Assembly (NCBI GenBank): GCA_017410585.1
Contig: JAFQQM010000072.1
Coordinates: forward strand, 1-45,256
Origin: Clostridia bacterium
GTDB taxonomy: Bacteria; Bacillota; Clostridia; Oscillospirales; Acutalibacteraceae
DNA: 45,256 nt
Direction: 5' to 3'
The notes under the pieces were generated by a model, which worked only from the letters and a program-made list of their open reading frames with translations, did not search any database and was not told the origin of the DNA. The position numbers and the translations under genes were made by a program. Positions 34,486-40,955 of the stretch are shown here, piece after piece. The first letter of the stretch is position 1; each line of letters begins with the position of its first letter.

Positions 34486-35331
34486 TTATAGTTTCAAACC
34501 CGTCGTGGTCAATCCTTCGATATAGTAGCGATTGGCAAACACAAACAACAAAACTAACGGTAGTGAAGCCAAAATATAGCCTGCAAACTGTACCGGCGTG
34601 TTGCTGGAATACTGCCCCGCAAACTGACGGTACAGACCGGCAGATATCGTCCACATATCCGGATCGGTAATGGTAATGCTCGGCCACACGACGTCGTTCC
34701 AGATACCGATGATCTGGGAGATGGCCTGCGTGCCTAAAATCGCTTTAGAAAGCGGCAGACAGATACTGAAATAGCACCGCAGTTCGGTACAGCCGTCAAT
34801 GCGCGCCGCTTCGAAAATGCTTTCCGGTAAACCGTCAAAGTAGGTGCGGAACAGGAAAATGGCACCAACCGAACTGCCGAAGATATTGGGAATGATCAGC
34901 ACCCAGTAACTATTGAGCAATCCCAGATTGTTATACAGCATATAACTGGGCACCAGCGTCAGCACACCGGGCACCATCATCAGAGCAATGACGGCAAAAT
35001 ACAGCAATTGCCGCCCCGGAAAACGCATACGCGAAAACACGTAGGCAGAGAGCGAAGCCAACGCCAACGTACCGAGAACGCTCGCTATACCGACAATGAA
35101 GGTGTTGAACATATACACGCCAACAACCTCGAACGCTGTTTTGAAATTGGTAAACCACAGCGGCAAGGTGGGGAGCCACGGCGTATGCAAAAAAGCATCG
35201 TGGCTCTTCAGACCGATAAACACCGCGATAAACAAGGGGTACAGCGTCATGAACATCAACAGCGCAATGACAGTATGCAGAATGACTTGTGAAGTCCGAT
35301 GGCGCGCTCGTTTGGTTTTTTTAAGCACCAT
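34486..35331 (-). CDS. Carbohydrate ABC transporter permease (MalG/LplC type)
   Basis: 281 residues from the ATG at 35331, nine bases after AAAGGGG; an ATG at 35340 in the same frame is too close to that ribosome binding site. Six hydrophobic helices and the cytoplasmic EAA loop IFEAARIDGCTELRCYFSICLP (in part) that docks the ATPase; the C-terminus EGLTTTGLKL is typical of the CUT1 sugar family. Forms the membrane channel with the product of 35333-36244; the start codon lies one base after that gene's stop. No ATPase gene accompanies it, so it must use a shared MsmK/UgpC-like ATPase coded elsewhere. Confidence 0.92.
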   Translation of the reverse strand: MVLKKTKRARHRTSQVILHTVIALLMFMTLYPLFIAVFIGLKSHDAFLHTPWLPTLPLWFTNFKTAFEVVGVYMFNTFIVGIASVLGTLALASLSAYVFSRMRFPGRQLLYFAVIALMMVPGVLTLVPSYMLYNNLGLLNSYWVLIIPNIFGSSVGAIFLFRTYFDGLPESIFEAARIDGCTELRCYFSICLPLSKAILGTQAISQIIGIWNDVVWPSITITDPDMWTISAGLYRQFAGQYSSNTPVQFAGYILASLPLVLLFVFANRYYIEGLTTTGLKL

Positions 35332-35332
35332 A

Positions 35333-36244
35333 TCAGTCATCCCCTTTCTTTTTACGCATAATGAATATAGTCAGTAAAAAGATGGCAATGAACATCACAA
35401 AGCCGACTGCACTGGCATAACCCATTCGTCCGGCGGTAAACGCCTTGATATACATATAGTAACTCGGTACGTAGGTGGTATAGCCCGGACCGCCGTTAGT
35501 CAGTATCAACTGGTCGTTGTAATCCTGAATACAGCCAATCAGACCAAATACCAAAAAATACTTGATCTGTCCGATCAATAGCGGTAGATCGATATGCCAG
35601 ATACGGCGAAGGGTGGAACACCCATCCAGCACACTGCTTTCTATAACCTCGGTGCTGATGTTCATCAGACCGGACATATAGATCAGCACCGCCGTGCCAC
35701 CTACCCACGGAAATCCCTTGAATATCAGAGAGAATATGACCAGATCCTTGTTGCCGAGCCAGTTGATGACCGTACCCTCCGGCACGATGTTCATTCCCTG
35801 CAAGAGTGTGGTCAGCAAACCAAACTGCGGATCATAGATCTTCTGCCACAACAGGGTATACACCAATCCCGGCGCGACGATCGGCAACAGCACCATCACT
35901 CGGTAAGCATACTGCATCTTTTTGCTTTTGACAGCAAATATCAGTTCCGCCATGATAAGCGGCACAAAGATGGATATCAACAACCGAGGAATGGCGATCT
36001 GGAACATGGTGGGGATCGAGTTTAAAAACACTTCGTCGGAAAACAGTTCAACAAAGTTGTCCATCCCCACAAACACCGGCTCGTTAATCACATCCCAATC
36101 AAAAAAGGAACGGTACAGGCCACTGATCGGCGGATAATACGAGGTGATCAACAGACCGATCATCAGCGGTGCCAGCAGCAGATACGCTAACCGCCCCTTC
36201 CAGATCCGGCGGAGTAAAGAATCATTTTTCAGTTTACTGCTCAT
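35333..36244 (-). CDS. Carbohydrate ABC transporter permease (MalF/UgpA/LplB type)
   Basis: 303 residues with six or more hydrophobic helices; first helix near 20-40 (LAYLLLAPLMIGLLI). The EAA loop reads VIESSVLDGCSTLRRIWHIDLP (in part). CUT1-type sugar or oligosaccharide importer subunit in the cytoplasmic membrane. A ribosome binding site AAGGAGGG overlaps the stop codon of the upstream Ig-like gene. Works with the product of 34486-35331 and the lipoprotein coded at 36724-38319. Confidence 0.92.
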   Translation of the reverse strand: MSSKLKNDSLLRRIWKGRLAYLLLAPLMIGLLITSYYPPISGLYRSFFDWDVINEPVFVGMDNFVELFSDEVFLNSIPTMFQIAIPRLLISIFVPLIMAELIFAVKSKKMQYAYRVMVLLPIVAPGLVYTLLWQKIYDPQFGLLTTLLQGMNIVPEGTVINWLGNKDLVIFSLIFKGFPWVGGTAVLIYMSGLMNISTEVIESSVLDGCSTLRRIWHIDLPLLIGQIKYFLVFGLIGCIQDYNDQLILTNGGPGYTTYVPSYYMYIKAFTAGRMGYASAVGFVMFIAIFLLTIFIMRKKKGDD

Positions 36245-36256
36245 ACAACGCCCTCC

Positions 36257-36718
36257 TTACTTGCCGAACAGAGAATCCATCGTGTTACCACCGAGGCTTT
36301 CCGGCTTTTCCACGTCCAGTGTTACGCGTATCCGTTTAGGAACTCCGATAAATACCGAATCGGAGACGTTGCGAAACACCAGCGTAACCGTTCCCGGTTC
36401 ATTGACCCCTTCTAAATAGTTATAGGGATAATAGCGGAAGGTGACCAGACCGTTTTCATCTACACGGGCTTTATTGGCACTCATACTGCCTTTGCCCTCG
36501 ACCAGCGCAGCGATGTCATCACCGATCGCCAACTTACCGCGTTTAGACACCCGAAGCGTAACGTCCACCGGAACACTGGAATCGGCCACCACCGTTTCCG
36601 GACTAACCGAGACCAGTTCAATGGATACTGTCTGGGAGCGGAAATAATCAAATACCGTGCCGGCCAGCAAGAGCACCACAATGGCTAATAAGACCCACCA
36701 TTTGGTTTTCTTTTTCAT
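36257..36718 (-). CDS. Membrane-anchored Ig-like small protein in the ABC operon
   Basis: 153 residues; family not recognised. One N-terminal transmembrane anchor (about 8-24, WVLLAIVVLLLAGTVFDYF), followed by an extracellular all-beta domain of about 115 residues (SIELVSVSPETVVADSSVPVDV..., VTFRYYPYNY, GTVTLVFRNVSDSVFIG) that resembles a bacterial Ig-like or fibronectin-like fold. Lies between the solute-binding lipoprotein gene (5-base gap) and the permease gene (12-base gap), so it is an unexpected extra part of the importer. It could hold the binding protein near the permeases or help hand over long glycans; this is inference. Confidence 0.7.
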   Translation of the reverse strand: MKKKTKWWVLLAIVVLLLAGTVFDYFRSQTVSIELVSVSPETVVADSSVPVDVTLRVSKRGKLAIGDDIAALVEGKGSMSANKARVDENGLVTFRYYPYNYLEGVNEPGTVTLVFRNVSDSVFIGVPKRIRVTLDVEKPESLGGNTMDSLFGK

Positions 36719-36723
36719 AGGTT

Positions 36724-38319
36724 CTACTCCTTTATCGTCCAGCCGCTCGTATCCAGTCCTTGATCGCGGATGATCTTATCCGCATCCGCCTGCGAATATT
36801 CGTTTAGTTTCGTAGCAAATTCCTGATCGGTAATATCGCCGTAGATCCACTGCTCCAGTAACTTATTTCCTTGCTGGCGATAGTCGGCGGTATTGGCCGT
36901 CAGCCATCCCGTTGTGGATGGATAGGTCGGGAAGGATTGCTGCATCCACTCATCCAATTCGGACGGGATCCGGCAATCGTACGTGGAACCGAGAATCGCA
37001 CCGCGCTTTTCGGTTACCACCGCAGACAAGTTCTCCGAGGCAGTCATAAACTTCACAAACTCAATACACGCTTCCTTGACTCCGGCCGGTTTTTCCTCCA
37101 TAGATTTCTTTAAGAATACCCAGCAGGATTGCACACCCGGCTGATTGGGACCGGCTTCGGTATGCACCGCCTCCGGCAGATAATCATAGGTGTCGTTGGA
37201 AATGACCGGCGGCGGGAACATTCCGAACTCAAAGGTCAGGTTGGTATTACTGATCATGGAAGGAAGCGCGCTCATCTTGTCTTCCCACATCGCAACCTTA
37301 CCCTGTTCCCACATCTCACTGTAGTCGGTGGTCTCCCAGCCCTCTTCCAGAATCGGGCTGGTTTCGGTGTTGTACTTTCGCTTGATCTGCTTCCAAATAT
37401 CCATCGCATAGGCATTTTCCAGAGGATTGTAAATGCCCTCCTTGACCGCACGGACGCGTTCTAACTGGTCCTGTCGGCCATCGCCGTTGTAGTCAAACGC
37501 CGACAACTGATACTGCCCATAGATCGGGCCGAGAGAAAACTGCGTATCCCAGTTTTGCAGGTCAATATTCGTATTGATCCCGTAAGGCGCAAAGGCGATA
37601 TAACCGGCCTTCCGAATGGCCTCACAAGCGGTCATCAGTTGTTCCCACGTTTTGGGAATCTCCAAATTCAGTTCCGCAAAAATCGATTTGTTATAGTAAT
37701 AAGCCGTCGGGGCACCGCAGTCCAGCGTATACGGAATGGCAACGATCTGCCCCTTCGTGTTGACAATGCTGGTACTGTCAAACAGGTAAGAGGGCCATTG
37801 GTCACTCCATTTTTCGTGGCCCTTTTTCCCTTCCGCTATGTACTCGTTCGACTCCTCTAAAATTTCACCCAGATCCATAAACCAATCGCTGTCACCAAAC
37901 AGCGCCGCACCACTTAAATTGGTGGCGATATCCATCTGGGTCCCCGCCGCCAAGCGCGGAAGCATCCACTGGCTGATTCCCGCCACGTAGTCACCGGCCG
38001 CCGACGGAGCGGACGTATCCAACTGTACCGTCACGTTCGGGTACATCGCTTCGAATTTCTCAATCAGTTCTCGGGTGGAGTTGAAGACGTCCGGCGCGTT
38101 TTCGGTTGCGATCTCGTTATCGGTCGGAGCGTATTCCCCCAAATTGACAATGATGGTCACCGGCTCTCCATTGTTGATGACCTTGCCGTTTGGGGCAGTA
38201 TTCTCCCCACCGCCGTTATTGGTGGGCGTTTTGTCACACCCCAGCAGAGTCGAGCCAAGCAGGGCCATCACCAACACGATGCACAGTATCCGCCAAAAGC
38301 GGCCTTGAAACTTTTGCAT
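36724..38319 (-). CDS. Extracellular solute-binding lipoprotein of a sugar ABC importer
   Basis: 531 residues. Signal peptide with lipobox LLGC, lipidated Cys28, then a polar Thr/Asn/Gly-rich linker. Family 1 (CUT1-type) fold with NxGxYAPTDNE at the start of the mature domain, GISQWMLPRLAAGTQMDI (near 115), IPYTLDCGAPTAYYYN and a C-terminal RRQGN-like helix region (DYRQQGNKLLEQWIYG). At 531 residues it is long for the family (400-450 is more common) and fits large oligosaccharide ligands. Start ATG follows AAAGGAGAG. Captures the glycan fragment outside the membrane and passes it to the two permeases coded downstream. Confidence 0.92.
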   Translation of the reverse strand: MQKFQGRFWRILCIVLVMALLGSTLLGCDKTPTNNGGGENTAPNGKVINNGEPVTIIVNLGEYAPTDNEIATENAPDVFNSTRELIEKFEAMYPNVTVQLDTSAPSAAGDYVAGISQWMLPRLAAGTQMDIATNLSGAALFGDSDWFMDLGEILEESNEYIAEGKKGHEKWSDQWPSYLFDSTSIVNTKGQIVAIPYTLDCGAPTAYYYNKSIFAELNLEIPKTWEQLMTACEAIRKAGYIAFAPYGINTNIDLQNWDTQFSLGPIYGQYQLSAFDYNGDGRQDQLERVRAVKEGIYNPLENAYAMDIWKQIKRKYNTETSPILEEGWETTDYSEMWEQGKVAMWEDKMSALPSMISNTNLTFEFGMFPPPVISNDTYDYLPEAVHTEAGPNQPGVQSCWVFLKKSMEEKPAGVKEACIEFVKFMTASENLSAVVTEKRGAILGSTYDCRIPSELDEWMQQSFPTYPSTTGWLTANTADYRQQGNKLLEQWIYGDITDQEFATKLNEYSQADADKIIRDQGLDTSGWTIKE

Positions 38320-38347
38320 AAGAACTCTCCTTTCTTCAACGGTAGAG

Positions 38348-38369
38348 AACAGACCGCCTTCGGTCTGTT
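38348..38369. other. Intercistronic stem-loop without T tail
   Basis: 9-bp stem AACAGACCG / CGGTCTGTT, 4-base loop, in the 59-base gap between the surface-protein gene and the binding-protein gene. No T run follows on the minus strand; likely an mRNA stability or processing stem that lets the first gene be expressed more strongly. Confidence 0.5.
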
Positions 38370-38378
38370 ACTGCCGGA

Positions 38379-39527
38379 TTATTGCTTTTTCTTTTTCAGC
38401 ACGAGCATCACAGCAACCGCCGCGGCCGCTACCGCCACGACTCCCACGACGACCCACACGACCCAATCGGCGTTTGCCGTCTCTTGCCCGTCGACCGGAT
38501 CTCCCGTATCATTCTTATCATCATTGCTCTCGTCCGGCGCCGACGCGGTCGTGCCGAGCGTATCGGTCGTGGAGGTGCCATTCGGATCGCCGCCCACGCT
38601 TTCGGTCGTGTTCGGATCGGTCGTAGCGGTCGTTTGGCTGCCCGTACCGGTCGCGGTCGTGGTGGTATCACCCTTCTTGGTTGTGGTCGTGGTGTCGCCC
38701 TTCTTGGTCGTGGTAGTCGTTGCCTTGGTCGTGGTGGTCGTCGTAGTGGTCGTTACGTTCGGCTTGACCGCCTTACCGTTGATCTTCTCGATCCGCCACT
38801 CGATCTTCTGATCGAAATCATAACTGGAAACGCCCATGTAAAAATACACGTCGCCTTTTTCCATCAGTTTGGTAAACGCCGTTGTAAAATCAAATCCGCC
38901 GCCGCCGACAAAATCGACCTGCGTGCCATTGACGTAGTAATCGTAGAGACCGTCATCGCCCTTTTTGATCTCCACCTTAAAGTGCGAATTCATCTGCTGG
39001 GAATCCGTGTGATTCAGACGCGGAGCGGCACTCCAACTGTTGGTCATCATATTAATGTTAAACAACGTACCTTCCGCCATCGGACGGATCAGCGTGACGA
39101 TACCTTGCGATTTTCCCGCGGATTTCACGTTAAAATACGTATCCGGCTTATTCAGCAGGCAAAGAGAGATCCAACTGTCCACGCCGGTATTTTGCAAGTT
39201 GTAGTTATCCGCCTTTTTCGTGACGGTAAACTCCACCGAGAAATCCGAAATATCTACCGGCAACGCATACATCACACCGGCGTTGCTTTCGCCCGGCTGA
39301 TAGTTACCGCCGGTATAGGTAACCGTCAGACCATTATCCGCCATCTTAATGACCGACGGCGTTACCTTACCGGTGTCCGGATCGGTATTACCGCCCAACG
39401 CCTTCCATTCGGTCGTACCATCGATGCTTTGGTATGCAGGATCGGCCGATGCGGTCAGGCAAAGACCGGACATCAACAGACAGAGGGCCAGCCCCACCGC
39501 CAGCAACTTGTTGATTTTCGTTTTCAT
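38379..39527 (-). CDS. Surface protein with unknown ligand domain and Thr-rich stalk
   Basis: 382 residues from the ATG at 39527, with AAAGGAGG upstream; the frame continues over the leader but without a start signal. Signal peptide 1-28 (cut after ASA). Domain about 41-251 is related to domains A and B of the 1120-residue protein: N-x-GV-x-Y-x2-PVD, F-x-VEFT, DSWISLCLL, LIRPMAEGTL, and an ending F/W-x-I-x2-ING. Next comes a Thr-rich linker (about 258-327) with T-runs and two KKGD units, then a C-terminal membrane helix (354-377) and KKKKQ. No LPXTG-type motif, so a membrane-tethered protein on a probably glycosylated stalk. First gene of the operon, hence probably abundant. Proposed to bind the glycan at the cell surface. 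Confidence 0.78.
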   Translation of the reverse strand: MKTKINKLLAVGLALCLLMSGLCLTASADPAYQSIDGTTEWKALGGNTDPDTGKVTPSVIKMADNGLTVTYTGGNYQPGESNAGVMYALPVDISDFSVEFTVTKKADNYNLQNTGVDSWISLCLLNKPDTYFNVKSAGKSQGIVTLIRPMAEGTLFNINMMTNSWSAAPRLNHTDSQQMNSHFKVEIKKGDDGLYDYYVNGTQVDFVGGGGFDFTTAFTKLMEKGDVYFYMGVSSYDFDQKIEWRIEKINGKAVKPNVTTTTTTTTTKATTTTTKKGDTTTTTKKGDTTTTATGTGSQTTATTDPNTTESVGGDPNGTSTTDTLGTTASAPDESNDDKNDTGDPVDGQETANADWVVWVVVGVVAVAAAAVAVMLVLKKKKQ

Positions 39528-39608
39528 AAAAATGCCTCCTTTAATTCCTTTATGCAAACGCCGCTTAAAAAGTGGTCGTTTTTGCCATTTTCCTTGTAAC
39601 CGCAAGGT

Positions 39609-39622
39609 TGTTAGCGCTAACA
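39609..39622. promoter_or_regulatory. LacI-family operator O3, upstream of the long operon
   Basis: Perfect 14-bp palindrome TGTTAGCGCTAACA, 82 bases upstream of the surface-protein start codon and just past the lacI terminator. It is the symmetric form of the two sites near lacI. I could not identify convincing -35/-10 boxes for the operon around it. Confidence 0.75.
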
Positions 39623-39632
39623 TTTTTTGGTA

Positions 39633-39683
39633 AAAAATAAACTTATACGCGGGCGGCGGTGCCTCAAATATAAGTTTATTTTT
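39633..39683 (-). terminator. Terminator of the lacI gene
   Basis: 15-bp perfect inverted repeat AAAAATAAACTTATA / TATAAGTTTATTTTT around a 21-base GC-rich loop, 18 bases after the lacI stop. T run on the minus strand. It separates lacI from the operon downstream. Confidence 0.75.
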
Positions 39684-39701
39684 CTCAATTTACTATCGTC
39701 A

Positions 39702-40757
39702 TCAGCGTTGGATGACACTGTTGCCGTCGATCAGTTCTTGCTTAATGGTGCGTTCGCGTACCTGATCGGAAGGGTCATTTAAGCATTCGGCAATAATTTC
39801 CATACTGGCGGCGCCGATCTGTAAAGGACTGATGGAAACAGTTGTCAATCGCGGATAGCAGACCTCACTGTACAAACTGCCGTCATGCCCGATCAGCGAA
39901 ACCTGCTCCGGCACACGCACACCGCGTTGCGTGGCGGCGTTTAAAAAGCCAAGCGCAATCTCATCGTTACTGCAATAAAGCGCCGTCGGCAGATCCTCAC
40001 CGGCAAAAAAGCGAAGGCCCACTTGCATAGCGGCTTCCATTGCTTCGGGACAAGAAATCACGTCTTCGTCCCGCACCGGACATCCGAGTTCCCGCATAGC
40101 GTCAAAAAAACCGCGCTGGCGTTCGCCCCAAATACCGACCTGACCGGCCTCATGTGCCACAATACCGATACGGCGATGCCCCTTTTCATACAAACACCGG
40201 ACCGCCATACGGGCTCCCTCGTAATAATCCACGCCGATCCGACCGGCGATGCCCTCTACCTGAAAGTCCCCTACCAGCACCACCGGCAACCGCGCGTCGC
40301 CTTTGGCGATCAACTGCTGAAGCTGACCGTAAAAGTTCAGCGAGGAACGCTTCTTCCGAGAGCCGCTCTCCTCCGTATCGCGGGTTTCCTCCGGCAGAAT
40401 GATCAGACCGTCCACCTGCTTATTGAGCAGGGTGTTAACGCTTTGGATCAATCCGGCAGGGTCTTCACCGTTTCCCAACAAGATATCATACCCATACTCT
40501 GCCGCTTTGCGATTGATACCCGCCACCATCACGGCGTAGTTGGGGTTTTCCAATCGGGATACAACCACACCGATGGAGTTGGTGCGGCAGGTAGCCAAAC
40601 CGCGCGCCACCAAATTGGGACGATAATTCAGCTGATTGACGGCGTCCATCACGCGTTGCTGCGTTGCTTCTGATACCGAGCCCTTATTATTGATAACGCG
40701 GGAAACCGTCATAGCGGAAACCTGCGACAAGCGTGCCACATCGTCTAAAGTTGCCAT
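39702..40757 (-). CDS. LacI-family transcriptional repressor
   Basis: 351 residues from the ATG at 40757, three bases after GAGAGGG (a TTG four codons upstream is unlikely). N-terminal LacI helix-turn-helix (residues 1-50: TLDDVARLSQVSAMTVSRVINN, in part) and hinge helix (PNLVARGLA), then a periplasmic-binding-protein-like ligand domain. The recognition helix carries AMTVSRV. Three near-identical palindromes with central GCGC lie at its own promoter, in the divergent gene's promoter and before the long operon, so it very probably controls all three units and releases them when a rhamnose- or mannose-containing ligand is bound. The ligand cannot be read from sequence. Confidence 0.93.
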   Translation of the reverse strand: MATLDDVARLSQVSAMTVSRVINNKGSVSEATQQRVMDAVNQLNYRPNLVARGLATCRTNSIGVVVSRLENPNYAVMVAGINRKAAEYGYDILLGNGEDPAGLIQSVNTLLNKQVDGLIILPEETRDTEESGSRKKRSSLNFYGQLQQLIAKGDARLPVVLVGDFQVEGIAGRIGVDYYEGARMAVRCLYEKGHRRIGIVAHEAGQVGIWGERQRGFFDAMRELGCPVRDEDVISCPEAMEAAMQVGLRFFAGEDLPTALYCSNDEIALGFLNAATQRGVRVPEQVSLIGHDGSLYSEVCYPRLTTVSISPLQIGAASMEIIAECLNDPSDQVRERTIKQELIDGNSVIQR

Positions 40758-40794
40758 ATACCCTCTCAAATTCCATCGATATCGCGCAAACGGG

Positions 40795-40808
40795 TGTTAG
40801 CGCAAACA
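40795..40808. promoter_or_regulatory. LacI-family operator O2 (autoregulation)
   Basis: TGTTAGCGCAAACA, 13 of the positions shared with O3. On the lacI transcript it begins about 12 bases past the -10 box, so bound repressor would block its own synthesis. Centre is 102 bases from O1, which would allow looping. Confidence 0.75.
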
Positions 40809-40820
40809 ATTTACAAGTAA

Positions 40821-40849
40821 AGTGTAGCACCAAATTCGGCCATTGTCAA
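40821..40849 (-). promoter_or_regulatory. Promoter of lacI
   Basis: Minus strand TTGACA (consensus) - 17 bases - TACACT. Confidence 0.75.
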
Positions 40850-40890
40850 TAAATTTTTGTGTATTTTTTCATAAAAATATTGAAACTGTA

Positions 40891-40919
40891 TTGAAATGTT
40901 AGCGCAAACCTTGTATAAT
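40891..40919 (+). promoter_or_regulatory. Promoter of the divergent rhamnosidase-like gene
   Basis: TTGAAA (40891-40896) - 17 bases - TATAAT (40914-40919). The spacer is almost entirely the O1 operator. Confidence 0.78.
40897..40910. promoter_or_regulatory. LacI-family operator O1
   Basis: TGTTAGCGCAAACC fills 14 of the 17 spacer bases between the -35 and -10 boxes of the gene at 40956, the strictest possible place for repression. Confidence 0.75.
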
Positions 40920-40955
40920 CTGCGTGAAGCCATCCCTTTTCGAGGAGGAATCGAT

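Noticed and set aside
38382-39599. 405-codon open frame opposite the Thr-stalk surface protein gene
   Set aside because: Its Arg/Gly-rich repeats are the reverse complement of Thr and Lys codons in the real gene.
40896-40955. Upstream ATG for the rhamnosidase-like gene
   Set aside because: The ATG straddles the -35 box and operator O1; a strong ribosome binding site precedes the ATG at 40956.
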